Below are positions 48,997 through 57,229 of a stretch of 64,000 bases of DNA, piece by piece; the stretch's first letter is position 1, and each line of letters starts with the position of its first letter. Source of the DNA: Streptomyces radicis. Its GTDB lineage: Bacteria; Actinomycetota; Actinomycetes; Streptomycetales; Streptomycetaceae. The translations under genes and the position numbers were made by a program. The notes below the pieces were generated by a model. The model had not been told where the DNA came from. It saw nothing but the letters and a program-made list of their open reading frames with translations, and did not search any database. The DNA lies in assembly GCF_003626575.1 (NCBI RefSeq), contig NZ_RBDY01000012.1, positions 1 to 64,000 of the forward strand, given 5' to 3'.

Positions 48997-49904
48997 GGGG
49001 ACTTCACCACCTCGGCGGTCCGCTTCGGGGCGCGGTCGCGGCGGCGGAGCAGGCGGACGTAGACCAGGGCGATCACGAGGTTGATGAGCAGCATCAGCAC
49101 CGAGAGGGCGGCGCCGTAGCCCAACTCGCCGTCGAAGATGGCCGTCTTGTAGATGAAGACGGGGATCATCTCGGTCTCGTCGCCGGGGCCGCCGTTGGTG
49201 AGCAGGAACGGCGTGAAGTCGTTGAACGTCCACAGGCTGATCAGCAGCAGGTTGGTGAGGATGTGGCCACGGATCGCCGGGAACACCACGTCGCGCAGCT
49301 GCTGCCAGCCCGATGCCCCGGCGAGCCGCGCGGTCTCGAGCTGGGTGGGCGAGACGGTGCCGAGCGCGGCGGCGTAGAGCATCATCGAGAACGCCGTGCC
49401 GCGCCAGATGTTGAAGACGATGATCGACGCCATCGGGTGCTCGACGAGCCAGGCCGTACCCGGCGTGCCCAGCAGGGAGTTGAGCGTGCCGTCGTCGCGG
49501 TCGAGAAGCGCGATCCACAGGAACGCCACCACCGAGCTGGGCAGGATCCAGGCCAGCAGCACGAGCCCCTCGACCAGGCGGCGCAGCGCACCGCCGCGCT
49601 CGCGCAGCAGCCAGGCGATGGCGAAGCCGAGCACGGCCTGGCCGAGGACGGCGGAGCCGATGACGAACTGGAGGGTCAGGCCGAGGGAGTGGGTGAACTC
49701 CTCCTCGTCCAGGGCGCGTTCGACGTTGTCCAGGCCGGTGACCTGGGGGTCGGCGGCGGCCAGGCCCGTCAACTGGTAGTCGGTGGCGCCCAGATAGACC
49801 GTCCACAGGGCGGGGAAGACCAGGAAGGCGGCGATCAGCAGCAGCGCCGGTGCGACGAACGCCGCGGCCCTTCCCCGCCCGAGCCCCGCGGCGTCAGTCG
49901 CCAC
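48993..49904 (-). CDS. sugar ABC transporter permease (MalF-like)
   Basis: A 303-residue permease. Helices include AFVAPALLLIAAFLVFPALW, LTLQFVIGSAVLGQAVLGFA and LVLLAWILPSSVVAFLWIAL; the EAA loop is LETARLAGASGWQQLRDVVFPAI. The GTG at 49904 overlaps the binding-protein stop by 11 bases, showing the original gene order of binding protein, MalF, MalG, ATPase. Confidence 0.92.
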   Translation of the reverse strand: MATDAAGLGRGRAAAFVAPALLLIAAFLVFPALWTVYLGATDYQLTGLAAADPQVTGLDNVERALDEEEFTHSLGLTLQFVIGSAVLGQAVLGFAIAWLLRERGGALRRLVEGLVLLAWILPSSVVAFLWIALLDRDDGTLNSLLGTPGTAWLVEHPMASIIVFNIWRGTAFSMMLYAAALGTVSPTQLETARLAGASGWQQLRDVVFPAIRGHILTNLLLISLWTFNDFTPFLLTNGGPGDETEMIPVFIYKTAIFDGELGYGAALSVLMLLINLVIALVYVRLLRRRDRAPKRTAEVVKSP

Positions 49905-50778
49905 CGCCGGAGACCTCCTCGAGGCCCGAGGCGTACTCCTGGGCCGCCTCGGCCGGGCCGCGGTCGCCCGTGGCGACCGCTCCCGTGGCCTCCTGGAGCA
50001 GCACCGAGACCTGGGGGTACTCCGCGAGCGGCGGGCGGTAGCTGGTGAGGGGCGGCACCTCGTCGGCGATGAAGCTGAGCATCGGGTCGCCGGTGAGCAC
50101 CTGGTCGTTGACGTCGGTGCGCGCGGTGATGCGGGCGTCGCCGTCGACGGCCGCGGTGATGGCCTCGGCCGAGTTCATGAATTGGAGCAGCTCATGGGCC
50201 AACTCGGCGTTGTCGCTCGCGGGGTTGACGGCGCGGACGCTGCCGCCCGATGTGGAGACGAAGTCCTGTCCTCGCACGCCCGCGCCTGGCTGGACGGCGG
50301 GGATGAGCGCGTAGCCGACGGCCTCGTCGCGGTTCTCCCTCGGGGCGGTGCCGCCCTCGGGGTTGACCACGCTGCGCCAGAAGTAGTCGCCCTCGACGAG
50401 CATGCCGACCGTTCCCTCGGCGAACCGCTCGAACGACTTGTCCCGCCCCTGTGCCTCCTGTTGGAGCACCGGGTCGCCCAACCCGCCGCCGTAGACGTCC
50501 TCGTAGAGCCCGAGCACGTCGCGCAGCCCCGGGGTGTCACCGGCCCAGCTGTCGCCGTCGTGGATCTCCTCGCCGGTCCCGGCGAGCAGTGGCAGCAGCC
50601 CCTGCATCGTGGTGGCCTCGCCCATGGCCGTCCCGGCGTTGAGCTGGATCGGGGTGACGCCGTCGAGCGCGGAGAGGGCCTCGCCCGCCTCCAGGATGTC
50701 GGCGGCCAGCACCGGCTGACCGCCAGTAGCGGCCGAGATGAGCCCAGGTGCGGCCGGAGCGCAGCAGGTATATACTGA
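49894..50778 (-). pseudogene. sugar-binding protein, 5' half missing
   Basis: The open frame reads ATGGQPVLAADILEAGEALSA and continues through a normal C-terminal two thirds of a family 1 extracellular solute-binding protein (MLVEGDYFWRSVVNP, FVSTSGGSVRAVNPAS, AHELLQFMNSAEAITAAVDG) to a stop at 49894. Upstream of about 50745 the frame is meaningless and ends at a stop at 50779-50781. The signal peptide, lipobox and first 150 or so residues are absent. The break lies beside the promoter of a toxin-antitoxin pair. The protein would not be exported, so this ABC uptake system is probably non-functional unless another binding protein substitutes. Confidence 0.8.
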
Positions 50779-50797
50779 TCAACGATTTCGTATATCC
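50767..50797. promoter_or_regulatory. AT-rich palindromic operator/promoter of the vapBC pair
   Basis: GGTATATAC (50767-50775; GTATATAC is itself a palindrome) and GTATATCC (50790-50797) form an inverted pair 23 bases upstream of the antitoxin ATG, in a locally AT-rich patch. VapB-type antitoxins commonly bind such repeats over their own promoter. tatact could be a -10 element. Confidence 0.5.
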
Positions 50798-50819
50798 ATG
50801 GATGGCGGGAGCGCAAGTC

Positions 50820-51032
50820 ATGACCAAGATGCTGGTGGACATCGACGATGAGGCATTGGCGGACGCGGCGCGGGTGTTCGGGACAAAGACCAAGAAGGAC
50901 ACGGTCAACACGGCCCTCCGGGAGGCGACGCTGCGCATAAGGCGCGCGAGAGCTTTGGAGCTCTTGGGCGAGATGGCAGACCAAGGAGACTTCGACGCCT
51001 ATCTGGGCAACAAGAGGTCGTATCGCCCGTGA
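50820..51032 (+). CDS. vapB: type II antitoxin, VapB-like (ribbon-helix-helix)
   Basis: A 70-residue protein beginning MTKMLVDIDDEALADAARVFG and TKKDTVNTALREATLRIRRA, the usual VapB DUF2191 pattern: a beta strand and two helices that dimerise to bind DNA, then a toxin-binding C-terminus. ATG 50820 follows ggcgggag. GTGA overlap with the toxin start indicates translational coupling. It should neutralise the PIN toxin and repress the operon with it. Confidence 0.9.
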   Translation: MTKMLVDIDDEALADAARVFGTKTKKDTVNTALREATLRIRRARALELLGEMADQGDFDAYLGNKRSYRP

Positions 51033-51442
51033 GCTCGTGCCTTTACCTCATCGACACCTCCGCAGTGTTCCGAATCCTCCAGAAGCAGGTCAGGGATGAC
51101 TGGAGCAGCGCTCTGACCGCAGGCATCATCGCCGTCTGCCCGGCGGTCGAGCTGGAGGTCCTCTACTCGGCCCGGTCTCTGGCCGATCGTTCCAAGAAGC
51201 GTGAGCTGCTGCGCGCGCTGTTCGCCTGGGTGCCCATGCCCGAAGCCGCGTTCGAGCGTGCACAGGAGCTTCAGCAGACTCTGACCGAGTCCGGCCTCCA
51301 CCGCTCGGCGGGCGCCATCGATCTGCTGGTCGCGGCGACAGCTGAGCGAGAAGGGCTGATCGTATTGCACGACGACCGCGACTACGAGGCTGTCTCCCGA
51401 GTGACCGGCCTGCCGGTCAAGCGGGTGGTCCATCCCGATTGA
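51029..51442 (+). CDS. vapC: VapC-type PIN-domain toxin
   Basis: A 137-residue PIN ribonuclease. The four acidic positions are present: Asp9 in YLIDTSAVF, Glu41/Glu43 in AVELEVLYS, Asp98 in GAIDLLVAATA and Asp115-118 in LHDDRDYEAV. The length is normal, so unlike the DUF433-linked toxin it looks intact. It likely cleaves tRNA or rRNA when freed from its antitoxin. It is convergent with the GntR gene, 26 bases apart. Confidence 0.92.
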   Translation: MSSCLYLIDTSAVFRILQKQVRDDWSSALTAGIIAVCPAVELEVLYSARSLADRSKKRELLRALFAWVPMPEAAFERAQELQQTLTESGLHRSAGAIDLLVAATAEREGLIVLHDDRDYEAVSRVTGLPVKRVVHPD

Positions 51443-51446
51443 TCGA

Positions 51447-51460
51447 CCGCCGCAAGGCGG
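51447..51460. terminator. small GCAA-loop hairpin between convergent genes
   Basis: Five-base arms ccgcc and ggcgg close a GCAA loop 4 bases after the vapC stop and 8 bases before the GntR gene end. A short but well-placed terminator candidate. Confidence 0.35.
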
Positions 51461-51468
51461 CCAGGGCC

Positions 51469-52212
51469 TCACGAGCGCATCAGCAGGCGCAGCTCGAACG
51501 TGTAGCGCGAGGCGCGGTAGAGGTGGGTGGCGTATTCCACCGCGCGGCCCGTGTCGTCGAACGCCGTGCGGCGCATGCTCAGGAGGGGGGCACCCTGGGG
51601 CTCGGACAGCAGCGTCGCCTCGTCGGGGGTGGCCGCGCGGGCGCCTATCGACTGGCTCGCGCTGTGCAGCGTGACGCCGCCCGCGCGGATGAGGCGGTAG
51701 AGGCCCGTGGACTCCAGGTCCGCGCGGGTGAAGGCGGGCAGCCCCGGCGGGAGGTAGTTCCGCAGGAACGCCAGCGGGTCGCCATGGGTGAGGCGGAGGC
51801 GTTCGATGCGCTGGACCTCGCTGCCCTCGCCGACGCCGAGGGCCGCCGCCACCTCGGGCGGCGCGGGGACCGTGCCGAGGTCGATGACGCGGGTGCCGGG
51901 CCGCTGCCCGGCCGCCGCGAGGTCGTCGTAGAGGCTGCTCAGCTCCAGCGGGCGCCGCACCTGGCTGTGCACGACCTGGGTGCCCACGCCGCGGCGCCGC
52001 ACCAGCAGCCCCTTGTCCACCAGCGCCTGGATCGCCTGACGGACCGTCGGGCGGGAGAGCCCGAGGCGGCCCGCGAGGTCGATCTCGTTGACCAGCAGCG
52101 TGCCGGGCAGCAACTCTCCCTGCTCGATGGCCGCTTCGAGCTGTTGCGAGAGCTGGAAGTACAACGGCACCGGGCTGGTGCGGTCGATGCTGAACTGCAC
52201 GTCCACGGCCAT
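51469..52212 (-). CDS. GntR/HutC-family regulator with UTRA domain
   Basis: A 247-residue regulator. Residues 14-80 form the winged helix (YFQLSQQLEAAIEQGELLPG, LAGRLGLSRPTVRQAIQALV), and the rest is a UTRA ligand-binding domain (VQRIERLRLTHGDPLAFLRN, YLPPGL, SMRRTAFDDTGRAVEYATHLY). It is the last gene of the leftward inositol operon, 4 bases from the dehydrogenase. The nested palindrome at 57167-57198 is a plausible operator for it. The inducer is probably an inositol derivative. Confidence 0.92.
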   Translation of the reverse strand: MAVDVQFSIDRTSPVPLYFQLSQQLEAAIEQGELLPGTLLVNEIDLAGRLGLSRPTVRQAIQALVDKGLLVRRRGVGTQVVHSQVRRPLELSSLYDDLAAAGQRPGTRVIDLGTVPAPPEVAAALGVGEGSEVQRIERLRLTHGDPLAFLRNYLPPGLPAFTRADLESTGLYRLIRAGGVTLHSASQSIGARAATPDEATLLSEPQGAPLLSMRRTAFDDTGRAVEYATHLYRASRYTFELRLLMRS

Positions 52213-52216
52213 GACC

Positions 52217-53245
52217 CTATCGCCGGTGGAACGGCGGCCGTTCCGCCATCTCCACCGCCACCCGCCGCCCGGTGCGCTGCGCCTCCACCCCCGCCTCGCA
52301 GGCCGCGGCCACCGCGTAGCCGTCCCACACGCCGGGTCCCGTGGCCTCCCCGCGCCGCGTCGCGTCCACCCACGCCTGGACCTCGCGGTCGTAGGCGTCG
52401 GCGAAGCGGCTCAGATAGCCCTGGTCGATCGAACCTCCCCAGCGCCCGGCCGCGTTGGTCATCAGGCCGTGCGCCTCGCCGATGCGCGCGGTGCCGCGCT
52501 CGCACACGGCCTCGGCCTGGACCTGGTAGCCGAAGCCGCAGTTGCCGAAGATCTCGACGTCCACGAGCACCCCGCCGTCGGTCTCGAAGACCACCAACTG
52601 CGGGTCGTTCAGGCCCCCTTCGGGAGCGGACCCGGCCGCGGCCCGGTGCACGCGGACCGCGGTGATCTCCTGGCCCAGCAGCCAGCGGGCCGCGTCGAAC
52701 TCGTGGGAGACCGAGTCGTTGATGAGGTGGGCGTCGGTGAAGTACGGCGGAACCGACACGTTGCGGTGGCGGCAGTGCAGCAGCAGCGGGCGGCCCAGCT
52801 CGCGGTCGGCGAGCAGCCGCGCGAGGCGCAGATACTCCGCGTCGTAGCGCCGCATGAAGCCGACCTGCACGCGCCGGTGGCCCAGCTTCTCCTCGGCCTC
52901 GGCGACCCGCAGGGCGCCCGCCGCGTCGGGGGTCATCGGCTTCTCGCACAGGATCGGCAGGTCGCGTTCGAGCGCCATGAGCAGGGACTCCTCATGCGCC
53001 GCGCCAGGGGAGGCGATCAGCACGGCCGAGACCCCGGGCGCGGCCATCGCCGCGCCCGGGTCCGTGTGCGCGGAGCAGCCCTCGATGCCCTCGGCCAGGG
53101 CCGCCGCCCGGTCGCCATCGACATCGGCGACGGCGGCGACCCTGGCGCCGCTGATCAGCCCGTCGATGCGGCGGACGTGGTCGGCGCCCATGCTGCCCGC
53201 GCCGATGACGGCCACGCCGAGCTCGGCGGCGGCGGTGGTGGTCAT
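52217..53245 (-). CDS. Gfo/Idh/MocA dehydrogenase, inositol 2-dehydrogenase-like
   Basis: A 342-residue NAD(P)-dependent dehydrogenase. The Rossmann loop is AVIGAGSMGADHVRRI; the catalytic Lys lies in CEKPMTPD, and SVSHEFDAARWLLG supplies the Asp/His pair of IolG-like enzymes. Context makes myo-inositol (or scyllo-inositol) oxidation to inosose the likely reaction, the first step of the pathway, but a related polyol is possible. A GTG/ATG start at 53245 is used. Confidence 0.87.
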   Translation of the reverse strand: MTTTAAAELGVAVIGAGSMGADHVRRIDGLISGARVAAVADVDGDRAAALAEGIEGCSAHTDPGAAMAAPGVSAVLIASPGAAHEESLLMALERDLPILCEKPMTPDAAGALRVAEAEEKLGHRRVQVGFMRRYDAEYLRLARLLADRELGRPLLLHCRHRNVSVPPYFTDAHLINDSVSHEFDAARWLLGQEITAVRVHRAAAGSAPEGGLNDPQLVVFETDGGVLVDVEIFGNCGFGYQVQAEAVCERGTARIGEAHGLMTNAAGRWGGSIDQGYLSRFADAYDREVQAWVDATRRGEATGPGVWDGYAVAAACEAGVEAQRTGRRVAVEMAERPPFHRR

Positions 53246-53288
53246 GGAACAACTCCTCGCTGTGCGGCGGTGCTCGGTCGTGCGTGGG

Positions 53289-54176
53289 TCAGGCGCCGCA
53301 GGACGCCAGGAAGCGGCGGGTGCGGCGGGCGATGGGCAGGGGGCGGTCGGGCGGGCAGGGGTACATGTCCTGCTCGACGATGGCGAAGAGGTCCACGCCC
53401 AGGGACGTGGCCGCGTCCAGGATCGGCGGCAGCGCGGGGACCCCGTCGGGCGGCTCGCACATCACGCCGCGCCGCACGGCGGGCCCGAACGGCAGCCGCT
53501 GCTCGTGGACTTCGGCGAGGACCGCGGGGTCGACCTGCTTGAGGTGGAGATAGCCGATGCGCTCGCCGAAGGCCTGGATGAGCCGGAGGTTGTCGCCGCC
53601 GCAGTAGGCGTAGTGGCCGGTGTCGAGGCACAGGCTGACGGCGTCGGGGTCGGTGGCGTGCAGGAAGCGGGCGACGTTCTCCTCGGTGTCGATGTGGGTG
53701 TCGGCGTGCGGGTGGACGACCATGGTGAGGCCGTGCTCCTCGCGCAGCCGGTGGCCGAGCCGGTCCATGCCGCTGACGAGGTGGGCGAACTGGGTGGGCC
53801 CCAGGCGCCCGGGCTCGGTCTCCTCGCCCGTCGCCGGGTCGCGCCAGAACTCGGGGATGACCACGAGGTGTTCGGCGTTCATCGCGCGGGTCAGGGCGGC
53901 GACGCGGCCGACGTGCTCCCAGGTGGACTCCCACACCGCGGGCCCGTGGTGCAGGGCGGTGAAGACGGTCCCCGCGGAGACGCTCAGGCCGCGGGCGGCC
54001 AGCTCGGCGCCCAACCGGCCCGGGTCGGTGGGCAGATAGCCGTAGGGGCCGAGCTCGATCCACGAGTAGCCCGCCTCGGAGACCTCGTCGAGGAAACGCC
54101 CCCAGGGGACCTGCTGAGGGTCGTCGGGGAACCACACACCCCAGGAGTCGGGTGCTGAGCCGACACGGATCGTCAT
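53289..54176 (-). CDS. TIM-barrel sugar isomerase/epimerase, inosose dehydratase-like
   Basis: A 295-residue AP-endonuclease-2-type barrel starting MTIRVGSAPDSWGVWFPDDP. Metal ligands are visible as Glu in YSWIELGPYGYLP, His in MVVHPHADTHIDTEE, and Asp/His in LCLDTGHYAYCGGD, YLHLKQVDP. This is the only isomerase/dehydratase in the locus, so it probably does the IolE step (inosose dehydration) or the IolI isomerisation; sequence alone does not decide. ATG 54176 overlaps the ATPase stop as ATGA. Confidence 0.85.
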   Translation of the reverse strand: MTIRVGSAPDSWGVWFPDDPQQVPWGRFLDEVSEAGYSWIELGPYGYLPTDPGRLGAELAARGLSVSAGTVFTALHHGPAVWESTWEHVGRVAALTRAMNAEHLVVIPEFWRDPATGEETEPGRLGPTQFAHLVSGMDRLGHRLREEHGLTMVVHPHADTHIDTEENVARFLHATDPDAVSLCLDTGHYAYCGGDNLRLIQAFGERIGYLHLKQVDPAVLAEVHEQRLPFGPAVRRGVMCEPPDGVPALPPILDAATSLGVDLFAIVEQDMYPCPPDRPLPIARRTRRFLASCGA

Positions 54177-55048
54177 CGTTCCGTCACGTCCTCTCCATCC
54201 GTGCCATCCGTCGTGCCATCCGTCGTGCCGTCTGCCGTGCTGTCGGTCGTTCCGTTGGCCAACTCGCGTTCCAGGACGGCCAGTTCGGCGCCGCCCGCCA
54301 TGTGCAGGGTCAGGTCGTCCAGCGTGACGTCGGCGCGTGGGGCGCTCAGCTCGACCTCGCCGAGCCGCAGCACCGTGAAGTGGTCGCCGACCAGGTGGGC
54401 GTGGTGGGGGTTGTGCGTGATGAGGACGACGCCGAGGCCGCGCTCGCGGGCGGCGGCGATGTACTTGAGGACGACGCCCGACTGCCTGACGCCGAGCGCG
54501 GCGGTCGGCTCGTCGAGGATCAGCACGCGGGCGCCGAAGTGGATGGCGCGGGCGATGGCGACGGACTGCCGCTGGCCGCCGGAGAGCGAGCCGACGGGCT
54601 GGTCGAGGTCGTCGAGCGCGATGCCCATGGCCCGCAGCTCCCCGTCGGCCACCCGCCGCATCCCGGGGATGTCGAGCCACTGGAACGGCCAGCGTCCACG
54701 GGTGAGTTCGGAGCCGAGGAAGAAGTTGCGCCAGACGGGCATCAGGGTCACCGTGGCGAGGTCCTGGTAGACGGCGGCGATGCCGCGGCGCAGCGCCTCG
54801 CGCGGGCCGCCGAGCCTGACCGGCTCGCCGTCGATGCGCAGCTCACCCTCGGAGTGCCGGTGCAGCCCCGAGATGATCTTGATGAGGGTGGACTTGCCCG
54901 CGCCGTTGTCGCCGAGGACGCACGCGACCTCGCCCGCGCGGACGGTGAGGTCCACGTCGTGCAGGGCGCGGATGGTCCCGTAGGACTTGCCGACGCCGCG
55001 CAGCTCGACCAGCGGGGCGGCGACCGCGGATGGGCCGGGGCCGGTCAT
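54173..55048 (-). CDS. ABC transporter ATPase, sugar (CUT2) type, single domain
   Basis: A 291-residue ATPase with Walker A GDNGAGKSTLIK, Q-loop AAVYQDLATV, signature LSGGQRQSVAIA and Walker B VLILDEPTAALG. CUT2 (ribose-type) ATPases are usually duplicated, about 500 residues; here only one domain is present, as in some inositol transporters of actinomycetes. The last 30 residues repeat T-T-D-G units (DNA repeats about 54200-54250). ATG 55048 follows AGGAGG, overlapping the permease stop. Confidence 0.92.
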   Translation of the reverse strand: MTGPGPSAVAAPLVELRGVGKSYGTIRALHDVDLTVRAGEVACVLGDNGAGKSTLIKIISGLHRHSEGELRIDGEPVRLGGPREALRRGIAAVYQDLATVTLMPVWRNFFLGSELTRGRWPFQWLDIPGMRRVADGELRAMGIALDDLDQPVGSLSGGQRQSVAIARAIHFGARVLILDEPTAALGVRQSGVVLKYIAAARERGLGVVLITHNPHHAHLVGDHFTVLRLGEVELSAPRADVTLDDLTLHMAGGAELAVLERELANGTTDSTADGTTDGTTDGTDGEDVTER

Positions 55049-56058
55049 GTCAGCCTCCTGGTGGTGGCCTGCTTGCGGACGTACAGGTTGAGCAGGGTGG
55101 CCAGCAGCAGCACCGAGCCGAGGAAGAACATGAACCAGTCGGCGTCCCAGTTGGCGTAGACGATGCCCTGGGAGACCATGCCGAAGAGGAACGCGCCGAT
55201 CACCGGGCCGGGGATGGAGCCGAAGCCGCCGGTCAGCAGGCAGCCGCCGATGACGGCCGCGGCGATGTACAGCAGCTCGTTGCCGACGCCGCCGCCCGAC
55301 TGGATGGTGTTGAACGCGAACAGCTGGTGCATCCCGACGAACCACGCGGTGAAGCCGACCAGCATGAACAGGCTGACCTTGACGAACGTCACCGGCACGC
55401 CCACCGCCCGCGCGCTGTCCCGGTGGCCGCCGACGGCGAAGATCCAGTTGCCGTAGGTGGTCCGCAGCAGCACCCAGGTGGCCAGCAGCGCGAAGCCGAG
55501 CCACCACAGCACGGTGATCCGGATGCCGGTGCCGCCGATCGAGACGCTGGATGCGAAGAGGTCCCGCGCCTGGTCGAATCCGTCCATGTCGCGGATCGAA
55601 TCGGTCGCGACATGGCCCGTGATGGCCTTGGTGACGGCAAGGTTGAGGCCCTGGAGCATCAGGAACGTGCCCAGAGTGATCAGAAAGCTGGGCAGTCCGG
55701 TCTTGACGAGCATGATCCCGTTGAACGCCCCGATGGCGAGCGCCAGGACGAGCGCCACGAGGACGCCCATCCACACGTTGAGCGTGAGCTGGAACGCGAA
55801 CATGCTGGCCGTCAGCGACGACGTCGTCACCGCCACGCCCGCCGACAGGTCGAACTCCCCGCCGATCATCAGCAGCGCGACGGACAGGCCCATGATGCCG
55901 AGCGTCGACGACTGGTAGAGCACGGTGGCGAGCGAGTCGAACTGCCGGAACGTCGGCGCGACGGCGAAGAAGAACGCATAGACGGCGAGCGCCCCGATCA
56001 GCGCCCCCGTCTCGGGCCTGGCCAGCACGCGGCGGACCCGCTGGGTGGTCGTCGTCAT
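55045..56058 (-). CDS. ABC transporter permease, ribose/inositol (CUT2) type
   Basis: A 337-residue permease with about ten helices (GALIGALAVYAFFFAVAP; MGLSVALLMIGGEFDLSAGV; LVALVLALAIGAFNGIML; LLYIAAAVIGGCLLTGGFGS). GGEFDLSAG and GGHRDSARAVGV are CUT2 signatures. ATG 56058 overlaps the binding-protein stop (ATGA). Probably imports inositol with its neighbours. Confidence 0.92.
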   Translation of the reverse strand: MTTTTQRVRRVLARPETGALIGALAVYAFFFAVAPTFRQFDSLATVLYQSSTLGIMGLSVALLMIGGEFDLSAGVAVTTSSLTASMFAFQLTLNVWMGVLVALVLALAIGAFNGIMLVKTGLPSFLITLGTFLMLQGLNLAVTKAITGHVATDSIRDMDGFDQARDLFASSVSIGGTGIRITVLWWLGFALLATWVLLRTTYGNWIFAVGGHRDSARAVGVPVTFVKVSLFMLVGFTAWFVGMHQLFAFNTIQSGGGVGNELLYIAAAVIGGCLLTGGFGSIPGPVIGAFLFGMVSQGIVYANWDADWFMFFLGSVLLLATLLNLYVRKQATTRRLT

Positions 56059-57056
56059 CGGGTGCCGTTCCTGGCGAAGTCGGCGATGGTGTCGATGTTC
56101 TCGCCGTCGACGAACGCGGGCCCGGTGAGCACGGGTTGCTCGCCGCCCCCGCTGAAGTTCCCGTTGGTGTGGTAGAGCCACAGGCAGTCGATCGCCAAGT
56201 ACCCCTGGAGATACGGCTGCTGGTCGACGGCGAACTGGATGTCGCCCTCCTCGATGGAGGTGACCAGCTCGGTGTTGAGGTCGAACGTGGCGATCTCCGC
56301 GTCGCTCCCCGCGTCCGCCACCGAGTCGACGGCGGTGAGCGCGAACGGCGCGCCGAGCGCCACGACATAGTCGATCGAGTCGTCCTGGCGCAGCTTGGCC
56401 TCGATCGTGGAGCGGACCGACGGCATGTCGGCGCCCTCCACGTACAGCACCTCGGTCTCGCCGTCGAACGCCTCGGCGACGCCCGCGCAGCGGGCCTCGT
56501 GCCCGACGTTGCCCTGCTCGTGGATGACGCACACGGTGTGCTCGGCGCCGATCTCGTCGAGCCGCTCGCCGAACGCCCGGCCCGAGACGATCTCGTCCTG
56601 GCCGAAGAAGGACAGTAGGTCGAGGTCGCGCCAGGCGTCCATGCCGGAGTTGAGGCCCACGACCGGGATCCCGGCCTCGCGGGCCTGCGCTATCGCGCCC
56701 GAGAGCCCCTCGGGGTTGGCCAGCGAGACGGCTATGCCGTCCACGTCCTGGTCGATGGCGTTCTGGATCAGGTTGGCCTGGCCCGAGACGCTGGGGTCGC
56801 TCGAGTAGATCAGCTCGGCGTTGCTCTTGTGCGCGGCCGTCTCGGCGCCCTCGCGGACGGTGTCCCAGAACGTGTCGCCCGGCGCCCCGTGGGTGATCAA
56901 CGCGACCGTCATCCGGGGGGTGTCGGCCTGTCCGACCTCGCCCTCCTCCGCGCGGTCCTGGGCTGCCTTGCCGCCGGAGTCGCTTGAGCAGCCCGCGGCG
57001 AGCAGGGCGCCCGCGGCCACGAGGGCCGCGAGGGCGGAGCGGTGGGCGCGTTTCAT
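56055..57056 (-). CDS. sugar/inositol-binding lipoprotein (RbsB-like)
   Basis: A 333-residue binding protein. Residues 1-23 are a lipoprotein signal with lipobox LLAAGC, the Cys being the lipid anchor. The mature part is a two-lobe family with TVALITHGAPGDTFWDTVRE, ANLIQNAIDQDVDGIAVSLA and ATFDLNTELVTSI. As first gene of the leftward operon it will be the most expressed. It likely captures inositol outside the cell. Start ATG 57056. Confidence 0.92.
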   Translation of the reverse strand: MKRAHRSALAALVAAGALLAAGCSSDSGGKAAQDRAEEGEVGQADTPRMTVALITHGAPGDTFWDTVREGAETAAHKSNAELIYSSDPSVSGQANLIQNAIDQDVDGIAVSLANPEGLSGAIAQAREAGIPVVGLNSGMDAWRDLDLLSFFGQDEIVSGRAFGERLDEIGAEHTVCVIHEQGNVGHEARCAGVAEAFDGETEVLYVEGADMPSVRSTIEAKLRQDDSIDYVVALGAPFALTAVDSVADAGSDAEIATFDLNTELVTSIEEGDIQFAVDQQPYLQGYLAIDCLWLYHTNGNFSGGGEQPVLTGPAFVDGENIDTIADFARNGTR

Positions 57057-57166
57057 CGGGGTACCTCACTTCGCTGTGAGAGAGCGGAGGGATCGGGGAA
57101 TCGGGGGAATCGGGGGACGTTCCGGGCGACGTTGCTGATCGGCAGCAAACTCCCGGGCGCGCGACG

Positions 57167-57198
57167 TGTCAATACTTTGTCAGGACAATATATTGACA
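57167..57198. promoter_or_regulatory. nested palindromic operator between divergent iol operons
   Basis: An outer inverted repeat TGTCAATA (57167-57174) and TATTGACA (57191-57198) encloses an inner one TTGTC-ag-GACAA (57177-57188). The tract is AT-rich within 73% GC DNA, lies between the binding-protein gene and iolC, and contains ttgaca and ttgtca elements usable as -35 boxes in both directions. It is likely bound by the GntR regulator at 51469-52212. Confidence 0.6.
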
Positions 57199-57229
57199 GG
57201 TGATCCCTCCGGGCCTACACCTGGGAGGC

